Shown here piece by piece: positions 1 through 9,900 of a stretch of 33,971 nt of DNA. Position 1 is the stretch's first letter. Every line of letters starts with the position of its first letter. The DNA comes from Candidatus Omnitrophota bacterium. Lineage in GTDB: Bacteria; Omnitrophota; Gorgyraeia; Zapsychrales; Zapsychraceae. The notes beneath the pieces were generated by a model. It had not been told where the DNA came from. It did not search any database and saw only the letters and a program-made list of their open reading frames with translations. A program made the translations under genes and the position numbers. The DNA lies in assembly GCA_015232535.1 (NCBI GenBank), contig JADFZM010000004.1:21712-55682 (forward strand). The letters run 5' to 3'.

Positions 1-103
1 GGGGGTAAACCGACATCTTAATACCCCCAGAAAACGCCAGAGCGTTTTCGGGGGTAAACCGACATCTTAATACCCCCAGAAAACGCCAGAGCGTTTTCGG
101 GGG
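1..103. repeat. 49-bp tandem hairpin repeat
   Basis: A 49-base unit is present in two identical copies (1-49 and 50-98) and a third begins at 99 (GGGGG) before the sequence diverges. Each unit holds a strong hairpin: AAAACGC, a CAGA loop and GCGTTTT, extended by CCCCC/GGGGG arms with a one-base bulge. The sequence between hairpins is identical in both units, so this is a tandem repeat and not a CRISPR spacer arrangement. It may continue off the left edge. On the minus strand it lies downstream of the riboswitch and terminator at 159-292. Confidence 0.85.
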
Positions 104-116
104 TTAATTCGCCCAT

Positions 117-149
117 CAAACTTACGTTCACTATCGTTCCGTAAGTTTG
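117..149. repeat. Isolated hairpin with 10-bp stem
   Basis: CAAACTTACG at 117-126 and CGTAAGTTTG at 140-149 form a perfect 10-bp stem around a 13-base loop. No run of U follows on either strand, so it does not look like an intrinsic terminator. It sits between the 49-bp repeats and the terminator at 159-193 and may be another palindromic repeat. Confidence 0.65.
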
Positions 150-158
150 GGGCTCATT

Positions 159-193
159 AAAAAAGCCCTGTTCCTCATAAGAGAAACAGGGCT
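159..193 (-). terminator. Intrinsic terminator, probable riboswitch expression platform
   Basis: On the minus strand, a 13-bp stem with one G-T wobble (164-176 with 181-193, ATAA loop) is followed directly by six U (159-164). It lies about 20 bases downstream of the GEMM aptamer, the usual position for a transcription-terminating expression platform. It could also be an ordinary terminator for read-through from the gene ending at 481, but the aptamer immediately upstream makes the regulatory reading more likely. Confidence 0.7.
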
Positions 194-211
194 AAAACAA
201 TCGAAATTTGC

Positions 212-290
212 TATTTCGGCAACCCAGCCTCCCTTAATAAAGGGACTGTCGGCTTTCCGTCCCCCGGTTACCCGAGGTTTGGCTTTGTCG
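212..290 (-). promoter_or_regulatory. GEMM-type (cyclic di-GMP-I class) riboswitch aptamer
   Basis: The minus strand reads in order: CAAACC; a stem closed by a GUAA (GNRA) tetraloop (272-277 with 262-267, loop 268-271); GGGACGGAAAGCC (compare the family's GGGACGCAAAGCC); a third stem (231-235 with 240-244); then GGCUGGGUUGCCGA (compare the family's GGGUUNCCGA end). The order of elements, the GNRA loop and the conserved blocks match the GEMM family, which senses cyclic di-GMP or, in variants, cyclic GMP-AMP. The closing stem has one mismatch. Ligand choice cannot be read by eye. The controlled gene would lie to the left of base 1. Confidence 0.78.
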
Positions 291-326
291 TACTCTTGAT
301 TTTTAAAGAACGTTTACCCAAAAGAA

Positions 327-354
327 AGTATAGTTTATATATGAAAATAAACAA
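327..354 (-). promoter_or_regulatory. Sigma-70-like promoter for the riboswitch leader
   Basis: On the minus strand, TTGTTT (349-354) and TATACT (327-332) are separated by 16 bases. Transcription would begin near 320, about 30 bases upstream of the aptamer, which gives a sensible leader. The stretch 355-480 between this promoter and the DUF4139 gene is AT-rich and shows no gene or clear hairpin. Confidence 0.55.
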
Positions 355-480
355 GTAGCAACATTCATTTTTGAGAAACCGCTTTCTTAAACAAAGGTAA
401 AATAAAGCTTAAAAAATGAAAAATCCAAATAAAAAACTACTGTCTATTTCCTTAAATGCTTACTAAATAATGACTTGCGA

Positions 481-1914
481 CTAATCAATCCCAACCCTTA
501 CGGTATAATTTACTTTAACTTCCCCGTTTTTAGGGACTGCGGCATTGAATTGAACGGTAAAAGCGTCTTTTTTCTCAAAAGGCAAACTACTGAAGACAAT
601 GTTCCAGTTGCCGTGCAATGGCTCAACCACCCCTATTGTAACATCTTCCTCCTTATGATTCCTCAGAGTAATTTCCCAGGAACTTTCATACATCCGGGTG
701 GTTATTTGCTTAAAATCAGTCTGCACCCGCTCGGCAACAACATCAAAAGCTTCCCCGACTAAAAGCTTAATCTCCTCATCTTTCGGGGTATGCTCGATTT
801 TATCCTCTCCTACAAACTGCAGGCTTTCCTCTTGGTCTTTTTTATAAAGCCGCATAATGCCTGCGGGAAGCGGCATACCTAATTTATTTTTTTCTTCATT
901 TTTAAACTTGATATAAACATTAATCGCCTGCTTAGGAATCTTACCCTGATACCGCGACATATAAAAACTCTCCTGCCCGATAAGAAGCATTTCTTTCGTT
1001 ACGGAAACATTGTTTGCCTCAAGCAAGCTGATCTGTTTGGTTTGATTGTCTTTTATAGTTGTCCGTCTTTGCAGGTCATACAAATGATACTCAAAAAGGC
1101 CTTTTTCAACAAATTGGGAACCGCCGAAGCCATCCATCTGCTCCTGCCTTTCAAAAACGTTTGCCTTTTTCATCCTTATGGGTGAAACTTGATTTACTTC
1201 TCCGGCTACCAATTTTAGCTTTGCTTTTTCGTATATAGTGCCGCTTTTATTGTCGATCGTGACCCAGCCGGATAAGTCTGCGGATTTGTCTTCTTTGTCG
1301 ACAACCAAAATATAATCGGCTTTCCAGCTGATATTGTCCGTCAAATACGATACCTGCAGATCATGCTTTAAATCTTCTTTGCTCGAATAAAGCCACATTA
1401 AAGTCGGCTTGGCGATCAGGTTTTCGGGAATCTCCGGCAAAACCCGCATCCCCGGGTAACCGAGATAGATCTCTTTGTCGATCTGATAGATCTGCCCGCT
1501 ATTATTGCTAAGCAAAGTAGCCTCTATGGTTTTTGTCGTATCTTGATATTGATTCTTTTCGATAAGCTTAATTTTCTTGCCGACGAATTTATCCAACAAT
1601 TTAGAATCGCTTATAAGGTCATATTCGTAATTCTGCTCCCAGACGGAAAAGCTATCGGCAGCATTCAAAGACTTCACATGCACCGTCGCCGGATTGATAT
1701 AAGCGGCTACGTCCATAAAGCGAAGCTCCTTCCCTTCGGCAGGCGGCAGGCTGACGCTCCTGGTATCTTTGACCAGCCCCAAATTACTGTTATAAACCGT
1801 TACCTCAACATCCGTTTGGTCATCCAGAGTCGTTTTTAAAACCTCATCGGCCCGGGCATAACCACAAACCAAAACAAAAGCTAAAATGAATAGTAAAAAT
1901 TTCTTTCTTATCAT
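481..1914 (-). CDS. Secreted DUF4139-domain protein
   Basis: A 477-residue protein with a clear Sec signal peptide (basic MIRKK start, hydrophobic core, likely cleavage after ARA at about residue 22). The mature protein is mostly beta-strand-like and carries the NLGLVKDTR motif near the N-terminus. The remainder resembles the DUF4139 family of exported proteins, whose role is not established. GGGAGAG upstream of the ATG supports this start. It lies only 18 bases downstream of the AddB-like gene and may be the last gene of that operon, although its export has no obvious link to DNA repair. No strong terminator is visible directly after it. Confidence 0.75.
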   Translation of the reverse strand: MIRKKFLLFILAFVLVCGYARADEVLKTTLDDQTDVEVTVYNSNLGLVKDTRSVSLPPAEGKELRFMDVAAYINPATVHVKSLNAADSFSVWEQNYEYDLISDSKLLDKFVGKKIKLIEKNQYQDTTKTIEATLLSNNSGQIYQIDKEIYLGYPGMRVLPEIPENLIAKPTLMWLYSSKEDLKHDLQVSYLTDNISWKADYILVVDKEDKSADLSGWVTIDNKSGTIYEKAKLKLVAGEVNQVSPIRMKKANVFERQEQMDGFGGSQFVEKGLFEYHLYDLQRRTTIKDNQTKQISLLEANNVSVTKEMLLIGQESFYMSRYQGKIPKQAINVYIKFKNEEKNKLGMPLPAGIMRLYKKDQEESLQFVGEDKIEHTPKDEEIKLLVGEAFDVVAERVQTDFKQITTRMYESSWEITLRNHKEEDVTIGVVEPLHGNWNIVFSSLPFEKKDAFTVQFNAAVPKNGEVKVNYTVRVGID

Positions 1915-1932
1915 CTGTTACTCTCCCTTTCT

Positions 1933-4740
1933 TTAATATGTTTTACTTTTGTCCTCTATGAAATCAATATCCGGATTCAAGATCTCCGCCATCACAAAAT
2001 CCAAGATACGCAAATAAGATTTTATCGCCGCGTTATAATCGGCTATTTCTTTGCCGATAGAGAGCCTTTTGAACTCCATGGTGCGCAGGCTGTATAACAC
2101 TGCGTCTATTTTATCATTCGGGAAGTTTTTGTGAAGATAATAAATATACAGTGGCAGTTGGAAAGACCTTAAGTTATCTCTGATATTTTCGCGGGACAAT
2201 TCCATAGAATCAAGGGTGGCGAAACCTTTCGGGATTTGATCAAGGCTGCCGGTTTTATAATCGATGACCTGTATCGTGCCGTCTTCAAGAAGGTCGACCC
2301 GATCGACAATATAGCTAAATTTAATATCCCCGCAGGATAAAGATATCGTATCTTTGAATTTTTGTTCCAGAAAAAGCAGTTTTTGGATATTCCTATCGGT
2401 ATTATTCCGCTCTTTTTCTAAAAACCTCTTGAGCCTTTCCTCAAGAATAAATTTTAAAAGGAAATCATCGTTGCGCAGAGAATTCCCAAAGGCCGCGGCA
2501 AATCTCTTCTCAAATTCACCCATAAAATACGCGCAAAAAGCACTGTCAATATCCGGTTTCTTGTTTAAAAATCGTTTGAAACAATTTTCCAAAAGCTCAT
2601 GGACAAATATCCCGATGTGTTTCCCCTCCGGTTCATCAAGGAGGTCCTCTTGGTCCTTAAGCCCCAGCACATAGCTGAAATAAAATTCCATCGGGTCCTT
2701 TAGGTATGTATTGAGGCTGGAGGCTGAAAAAGAATGCCCGCGCAAAAAACGTATTACCGACGGGCTTTTCTTAACGGATCTTTTCCCCGCAGATGTCCCG
2801 GCGTTGAATCCCGCCTCCGACGGCATTAAAACACCTGTCTTTTTCTCCTCCTTCTCTTTCTCCCAGACAAGCTCCTGTACAAAGCGGCTTTTTTCTTTTT
2901 CTTTGTTCTCCTGGTAAAATAGATAAACGTTTTCCGCCGATGAGATAAGGCGCATAAACTGGTAGCGCTGAATCTCCTCCTCAAGCTCCAAGCTGTCAAG
3001 CCGAAGGCTTATTTTTATCTCTCTGGGGACAAGCGGCTCATAGACCTTTAGTTTCGGCCAGGTTCCTTCGTTAACGTCCATGATCACAACATCCTTAAAA
3101 TTAAGCGCCCGGGTTTCGAGCGCGCCTAAAACCTGCAATCCCTTTAACGGGGTCCCCGAGAAAGAAATCGCCGCGCGCGATATCCTGTCTTTAAAAATCC
3201 GGAAAAGCTCTTCTAAAGGGAAATCTTCCGAAGCAAAGCTCAAGGCCTCAAAGCCTTCTTTTATCTCCCACAACCTCTCGGCGGTATTTACATTAAGCGG
3301 GTATTGCTTTATTAACCCCTTTTGGGTAAAAAGACGTAAACTTACCTCAAGCTGCGCGGCAAAATCCGCAAAACTCCTTACCTTTTCCCACCCGGAGAAA
3401 ACCGTTTGGTGAACTGTTTTCAAAGTGTTTTTTAAAAGAGCCGCTTCGGCTTTTTGGCCCATTGCGGCAAGTGTTTCTTTGGCGGAAATAAACAAATCTT
3501 CGCAATCCATTATTTCTGATAGGCTGAGGAAAATCCGCCCAGCGATTTCCGACCGGTATTTCCCTTTTAAAAACTCTTCGATTTTGTGTATAAGTACCCG
3601 GGTAATCGCGCTGCCGCCTTCAAAAGATAAGTTTTTCACAAATGGATGCCGCATTGCCCGAAGATAATCGCGCATATAATACTTGCCTTTCTTGCGCGAT
3701 AGCTGAGATTTCAAGGTAAGTTCAAAAAGGACAAAAAGGCTGCTGCGCTTTGCCGGATAACCCAAAGAAACGTTTAAATCCTCGACTACCGGAGAGATTT
3801 CCGCTAAAAGCGGGATAAGGTTTTCCGCATCCGGCAAGACCACCACGGTTTCATTCAAAGATTTAACGCCTTTCAACACTTCCCTAACCGAGCAAACCTC
3901 CGAATGCAGATCCGGGCAGGATATAAGCCGCAGATTAAAATCCGGCTTAGGAACAGTTTTTCCCTCTTCTATCCGGCAGTTAAAATCCTGGGCTATTTTT
4001 GATAATACCGGCCATTTGCGCTCGTCTCCTTGAAATATCAACCGCGCCAGGCCTTGCTCATGAAGCGTCTTAACCAGCTTTTCCTCGGCCTTGTTGAAAT
4101 AAAAGAAATTGCAGAACAAGGCCTCATCAAAATCAGCAAGGCCTTTCTCGGCGACAACAGAAGATGCCTGCAAGAACTGCAATCCTTTTGATGTGAACAG
4201 CTTTTCTTTAAGCCTCCGGTGATAATCCCTCCTCAATACTACGATATTCTCGAGCAGCTTGTTAATATCCCGAGGGACGGCATATCCTATCTGGGCATTG
4301 GCCTCAACGCTTTTTAACTGGTCATTATCTATCATCTCTAAGTCTAATTGCTCGATAAAGGACAATATCTCCTCCGCCCAAGGCAAGAATTCAGAGAATG
4401 ATTCCCTTCCCGCCAGTATTTCCCGGCACTCTTCTTTTGCAATGAGATAAAGGCAGTAACATGCGTCCAAAGAGGGGATGATTTTAGCTTTTGTTTCCTT
4501 AGATAAGATCCTCTCGACAAATTGCTCAATATTGAATATCTGCGGCGGCAAAAAGCTTTTTTTATGATATCCGGCCAAGGCTTTACGCAGGAACAAACCC
4601 GGCCTTTTCCCCGGGAAAACAACCGCTAATCTTAGCAGGTCCTTTCCCTCTTTTATATAGTTTTCGTTTATATAGGCGCCTAGATTCTCGATATAGCTTT
4701 CGGTAAAAGGGAACGTTAAAACTTTATTTGTGTTCGTCAT
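1933..4740 (-). CDS. addB: AddB-like PD-(D/E)XK nuclease / inactive helicase subunit
   Basis: A 935-residue protein with a degenerate N-terminal helicase-like region (the usual phosphate-binding loop is replaced by VFPGKRPGLFLRK) and a C-terminal RecB-type nuclease. The nuclease shows the conserved His in GIFVHELLE, acidic residues in DRVD near 813-816 and the catalytic VIDYKTG at 825-831. AddB works with AddA to resect double-strand breaks for RecA. The four cysteines that bind an iron-sulfur cluster in Bacillus AddB are not seen: the usual cysteine near the start of the nuclease domain is replaced (YLKDPMEFYF), and the C-terminal segment has none. This resembles the Bacteroidetes-style AddB. 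Its ATG overlaps the stop of the upstream gene by 4 bases. The symbol is used by role and context. Confidence 0.8.
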   Translation of the reverse strand: MTNTNKVLTFPFTESYIENLGAYINENYIKEGKDLLRLAVVFPGKRPGLFLRKALAGYHKKSFLPPQIFNIEQFVERILSKETKAKIIPSLDACYCLYLIAKEECREILAGRESFSEFLPWAEEILSFIEQLDLEMIDNDQLKSVEANAQIGYAVPRDINKLLENIVVLRRDYHRRLKEKLFTSKGLQFLQASSVVAEKGLADFDEALFCNFFYFNKAEEKLVKTLHEQGLARLIFQGDERKWPVLSKIAQDFNCRIEEGKTVPKPDFNLRLISCPDLHSEVCSVREVLKGVKSLNETVVVLPDAENLIPLLAEISPVVEDLNVSLGYPAKRSSLFVLFELTLKSQLSRKKGKYYMRDYLRAMRHPFVKNLSFEGGSAITRVLIHKIEEFLKGKYRSEIAGRIFLSLSEIMDCEDLFISAKETLAAMGQKAEAALLKNTLKTVHQTVFSGWEKVRSFADFAAQLEVSLRLFTQKGLIKQYPLNVNTAERLWEIKEGFEALSFASEDFPLEELFRIFKDRISRAAISFSGTPLKGLQVLGALETRALNFKDVVIMDVNEGTWPKLKVYEPLVPREIKISLRLDSLELEEEIQRYQFMRLISSAENVYLFYQENKEKEKSRFVQELVWEKEKEEKKTGVLMPSEAGFNAGTSAGKRSVKKSPSVIRFLRGHSFSASSLNTYLKDPMEFYFSYVLGLKDQEDLLDEPEGKHIGIFVHELLENCFKRFLNKKPDIDSAFCAYFMGEFEKRFAAAFGNSLRNDDFLLKFILEERLKRFLEKERNNTDRNIQKLLFLEQKFKDTISLSCGDIKFSYIVDRVDLLEDGTIQVIDYKTGSLDQIPKGFATLDSMELSRENIRDNLRSFQLPLYIYYLHKNFPNDKIDAVLYSLRTMEFKRLSIGKEIADYNAAIKSYLRILDFVMAEILNPDIDFIEDKSKTY

Positions 4741-6926
4741 AATAATTTAAAATAATTAAATTTGGTCAAAGACGAGTATATTTCCTTAAGCATTATGAAC
4801 GGGACTACATTCGAATATTTGTCGCTCCACGGACGGACCCGTCCTGAAATATTCGAACTGACTTTATACCAGGACAACTTTTCGGTCAAAGTATCGTAAG
4901 CTCTTCTATCCCAGGTAACAGCTATCCAGGAACTAAAATAAATAGAAAGCGAAATATCCGGACCGTTTTTCAAGCAAACATTAGCCCCCTCGGAAAGAGC
5001 GGTTGCGATAATCGGATACCCGCCGTCGATATAGCGGTTACTGACATGAAATAATATTATACCGTTCTTAGCAATTTTACTCCGGTATAAGGACATCGCT
5101 TCTTTGTTAATCAGATGCGCCGGCAAAGAATCCCCGCTAAAAGCATCCGCTATTATAAGGTCATAAATGCCATCCTGTTTTCCTTTTAGGGCCATACGCG
5201 CATCGCCCAGAATAATATTGATGTTTCCTTCGGCCGATTTTAAGAAACTGAAATATTTATCGGCGACTAAAGCCATATCCCTATCCAATTCAAAGAAATC
5301 CATGTCCCGCCCCGGCTTTGAATAAACCGCTAAGGTTCCTGCCCCTAGGCCGACGACCGCTGTTTTACCGAACTTAAATTCCGGGCTCAAGAATAATTCT
5401 CCGACCGGAGAATTATAAGAAAAATAGGTCAGGGGGATTCTCCTCGCCTTCTCTTCTATATATTGCCCCCCGTGTATGGTTGTTCCGTGCATCAAAAACC
5501 GCACTCCCATTTCGTCGAAGATCCTGGTTATCCCGTAATAATTTCTGTGCCGATAAGAGAAGTTTTCTTTTGACCATAAGGACTCCAGCATATTTTGCGT
5601 TAACAAAAGAAGAAGCAAAGCCAGGCTAAAAGCAATTCCGTTCTTGCTCAAGGGCTTAAAGATCAGATGGGTTATTTCGAAAAGGATAAAAACTCCGATT
5701 ATGCTGTAGGACTGAAAAAGAACAGGCCACAAAATCATAATTGCCATAAAATAAAATAAATAACGCACATAAAGAAAAGAAAATGAAACTCGTTTGGCTT
5801 TCAAGGATAAAGCCACAACGCCCAAACCGATCCCCAGCAGATATTCGGCGAAATTCTCGAAAATCATAGGGGCAATCCAAGAAGTTACAACCCCTCCGAT
5901 AAAACCTCCCAGCGAGATATAAAGATAATACGCCGGCAGAAGTTCCTTTGCCTCGGGTTTCGACTCATACAGCTTTCTTTGGCAAAACATCGAGAAGGCG
6001 AACAATATTAAAAGATAAAAAACGATCTCGATAGTTACCGGCAAAAGAGCCTTTAGAGAGAAGAAATAAAACACCGCGCCGAATGAAGCAATTAGATAGA
6101 ATTTTCGGCTAATCCATTCCGGGGCAAAAGGCTTTTTCTTAAAGTTCAGGACAAAGGACAACAGATACAAAGAAAGCGGCAAAATCCACAAAAGAGGGAT
6201 CGGGGCAACCTCTGAAGTCAAGATATTAGTAACGGCCAAAAAAAGAATAACCGGGGAGGCGCCATAAAGGACCCACGGAATAATATCCGCTCTACCCATA
6301 CTGCCCGAGCTCGATTGCTTTTCCTCTCGCGCAGATGTTTTGATTAATAATGTGGCGGATATCTGTAATAAAAGAAGCAGAAAATACAAAATACGCCAAA
6401 TCGATTGCTGTACGCTCAAATCAAAATACCGCTCGAAAAAGAACGGATATGTCAACAATCCCAGGAATGACCCAAGATTTGATGCGGCAAAAAGCACATA
6501 CGGGCTCCCTTGGTTCTTAAAATCACACCGGGAAATCATAACTTGCCAGAAAACGCTCATGGTCGATAAAACAAAAAACACCGGGCCCAGGAACAAAAGA
6601 AGAATGATAAAAATATCCAAAACCATAGGAATAGGATGAGTATTATATTGAGAAGGGAAATCCTTACCCGGGAAAGCAAAAAGCACGATCAAAGATAAAA
6701 TAATATGCCAATACTTGCATTGCTTCAGAGAAAACCGCTTTGTCGACCAGCTGACATAAAAATATCCCAAAAGCAATACCGCTTGAAAAAAAACAACGCA
6801 AGCTCCCCACACAAAATAACTGCCGCCAAAAACAGGAAGAAAAATCTTCCCGACAATCATCTCGACCTGAAACAACAAAAAAGCCGAGAGAAAAACTATT
6901 ACTGTGACTAACCTCTTTATCATCAT
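4737..6926 (-). CDS. Membrane-fused spermidine-synthase-like protein
   Basis: A 729-residue protein. The first 450 or so residues contain many hydrophobic segments typical of the fused MFS/spermidine-synthase family. The C-terminus is a soluble Rossmann methyltransferase-like domain with GLGAGTL at 526-532, an acidic FELD strand end, GDAR at 574-577 and DAFSGDSLPAHL at 594-605. In true spermidine synthases the domain transfers aminopropyl groups. Here the loop around 594 does not match the usual catalytic pattern, so the substrate is unknown. The gene overlaps both the AddA-like gene upstream and the AddB-like gene downstream by 4 bases, so all three are likely translated together. No link between this family and DNA repair is known to me. 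Confidence 0.82.
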   Translation of the reverse strand: MMIKRLVTVIVFLSAFLLFQVEMIVGKIFLPVFGGSYFVWGACVVFFQAVLLLGYFYVSWSTKRFSLKQCKYWHIILSLIVLFAFPGKDFPSQYNTHPIPMVLDIFIILLLFLGPVFFVLSTMSVFWQVMISRCDFKNQGSPYVLFAASNLGSFLGLLTYPFFFERYFDLSVQQSIWRILYFLLLLLQISATLLIKTSAREEKQSSSGSMGRADIIPWVLYGASPVILFLAVTNILTSEVAPIPLLWILPLSLYLLSFVLNFKKKPFAPEWISRKFYLIASFGAVFYFFSLKALLPVTIEIVFYLLILFAFSMFCQRKLYESKPEAKELLPAYYLYISLGGFIGGVVTSWIAPMIFENFAEYLLGIGLGVVALSLKAKRVSFSFLYVRYLFYFMAIMILWPVLFQSYSIIGVFILFEITHLIFKPLSKNGIAFSLALLLLLLTQNMLESLWSKENFSYRHRNYYGITRIFDEMGVRFLMHGTTIHGGQYIEEKARRIPLTYFSYNSPVGELFLSPEFKFGKTAVVGLGAGTLAVYSKPGRDMDFFELDRDMALVADKYFSFLKSAEGNINIILGDARMALKGKQDGIYDLIIADAFSGDSLPAHLINKEAMSLYRSKIAKNGIILFHVSNRYIDGGYPIIATALSEGANVCLKNGPDISLSIYFSSWIAVTWDRRAYDTLTEKLSWYKVSSNISGRVRPWSDKYSNVVPFIMLKEIYSSLTKFNYFKLL

Positions 6927-9900
6927 TTACTTACCTCTTGTATCTTACAACCCGAGAGATAAATCAAATAGCCGCTTATTTTATGCCCGGGGTAAATACC
7001 TTCCGCCAATCGCATATAATCCCCGACCTGGCTTTGGTCTTCGTCTTTCGGCTCTCCGCTTTTAAAATCTACAAGAATTACCTCTTTATCCTTAATTATC
7101 ATCCGGTCTATCCTGCGCATATTCCCCGACTGGTCGCACACCTCAACTTCGTTTAGAACCCTGCCTCCAGGCACGAACAGCAGTTTCCTTATATTGCCGT
7201 CTTTGATAAATCCCTCCATTTTGGAATAAATTCTTTTTGCAACTGATTCATCTCCTGCGGCCAGTTTTATTTTTTGCTTTATATCGCCTTGCGATAAGAC
7301 ATCCTCTTTCCCTTCAAAGGTTAAAATTTCAGAAAGCAGGCGGTGGATTAATTCCCCGTCTTGGATCTCTCTTCTGCTCGCCAGGACTTCCGGTTCGGGA
7401 AATTCGCTGCTTAGCCGCTTGAGCCAGTCACAATAACCGGAAGGGGATATGAGTTTTGATTTTTCTTTTCTGCCGGCTCGCTTCGGATATACTGCCTTTT
7501 CTCCCTCCCTGCAAACACCTTCGGGAAGAAGATATCTTATCAGATTGTCGGAATTGCCGACTTTCTTCGGGATAAAACCGTAGAGCTCATATTCGCACCT
7601 TGTCAGGGCGACATAGACGCTGTTGAGCTCCGAGATCAGCCCTTTGATATACTCACCACGATAGACTTCAAAGAGTTGGGGAGAATAACGATAATATTCT
7701 TTTTTTAGTTTGATCAGACTGATTCTTTCCTCTTCCTGATGAGCGATATAAGATATCTTGTTATCTTCGCCCTGCGAACCAACCTTTACCCCAATCGATA
7801 AGAATGGGATTATAACGACAGGGAATTGCAATCCCTTGGCCTTGTGGACGGTCATGACCCGAATTGAATTATGCTCTCGTACATCCAAATACAGGTCTTC
7901 CCCCTCCATTTCATCATAGCAATCAAGGAACTCCTCTAATGACGGATACTCGTTCTCTTTTTCCTTGATCAGCTCTAAAAACCGCATTAAAAAACCCTGG
8001 GAGCCATAATAATTGTTCTGGCAGTCAAAACGTCCGTAAATGCCCACAACCAAATCATAAAGCGGGCATAGATCAACGCCTTTAAAGAACTCATCAATAT
8101 ACCCATCCCAAACCGAAGCGAATTTCTTTTGGAACTCGCGATAGACATAGAAATCTTTTTCCTTCGACTCTTTTTCCCGTAATCCCAGGAGAAATTCGTT
8201 GATGGCTTCGCTGCTAATTCCCGCCGCGCGGGTAAAAACATCTCCGGAAATAAATTTAGCAAAAGATAAATTATCTATCGGAGAACTTAAAAACCGCAGG
8301 AAATAAATTATCTCCTCGACAATGTTGTTTCCCTTGATGTTTGAAGTACGCTCGGATTCTACCTCCAGCCCCTTTTCGATTAGCCAGTTAGTAACTTCCT
8401 CCACCTGCGAATTTGTGCGTGTCAATACAGCAATGTCTTTGTAATCAAAACGCCCGATTAATTCTTCGATAAGGCCGAAAATCTTCGTCTTTATTTCTTC
8501 TTTCGGAGCACCCTCTTCCTCTATCAACTCCAGGGACAGGTATCCTTTGTCTTTTTCCTTTAAAGGAGTCTGCCGGGCATCTTTGAAATTGCCGATCACT
8601 ATATCGCGCTCTTCTCTCGTCAGGAAAGTTTTTTTATCCGCTCCCTCCTTTTCCCCTTCGACTGTTTCCTTCTTTGTAATGAACTCCTCGATATTCTCGG
8701 GAGAAAAAAGAAAATTGTTAAAATCAACAATTGTTTTCTGGCTGCGATAATTATTTGAAAGCCTGTCTTCTTTTATCCCGAAAAGAGAAAACTTTGCTTT
8801 GACCGCATCGAAAAGCCGGATGTCGCCCCCGCGAAAACTATAAATCGCCTGTTTTTTATCGCCTACATAAAAAATAGTCCCGCCGGTAGATACCGCCTCC
8901 TCGACCATCTTCTCCAAATTATGCCACTGCAAAAAGCTCGTATCCTGAAATTCATCTAATAAGTAATGCCTGAAACGGGCAGCTAAGCGGTAATAAAGCT
9001 CCTCGACGGTAATATAGTCTTTATCAAAGAGCTGTTTGGCCTTGGAATTCAACTCTCCCAAGAAAAGGTTGTCTTCCTTGCGGGAAAAATCAATAAAATG
9101 CCCCATCACTTCATTAAAGATGGCAATATATGGGTCAAATAACGATACCGCCTCTCCCTCGGATATTTCCTTTAACCCCTTTCTTATCTTCTCCCAGCTT
9201 TTCTCGGTTTCTTTTGTTGTTTGAAACTTTTTCTTTATCGGGAACTGAGGCCGGGCGAAATAATCGGATAAGGAATCAATATCGAACACCCCTTCATTGT
9301 TCCCTATAAATTTCTCTAGGCTGGATTTGAACCTTACCTCCGTCCCATCGGGCAGAGCATTATACAGCGCTCCCATTTCTTTAAAGGCCGCTCTTTTAGC
9401 TTTGATAATATCCTCAGGGCTTATCCCGCTTAAAACAAAATTGCCGCTTAAAGAATTCATCTCGCAAAACAGGTTATGCAGTATCGAAAGGATGTCTTTT
9501 TTCGGGAACCAGCCCAACCGGTTTTCCAAGAATAGATAATTGTCCAGGAATCTGTTTAACAACACAGCAATTCTTTCTTCCTGTACCCTGTCCAAAACCG
9601 CGTCAAAGCTCGCGGCTATCTGCGCTCTGGGATCGGTCTTTATCCTAAAGCCCGATGTCAGCCCGACTTTAAAAGCGCAGCCGGATAAAATCGCGTTTAT
9701 AAACTTATCGATAGTCTGGACCTGAAAATAATTATACCGGTGGATTATTGTCTCCATCACCGCTAAAGACTTTCTTTGGGCCTCTTTCTCTCCTATGGAA
9801 AGAGAATCCAAGATCCCTTTGACTTCATTAGATGTGGTGTCACCCAAAGCAATAGATTTAAGGAGCCCAATTATCCTCTCTTTCATCTCCAAAGAAGCTT

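Noticed and set aside
1-103. CRISPR array
   Set aside because: Only two full units, and the sequence between the hairpins is identical, so there are no distinct spacers; no cas gene is present.
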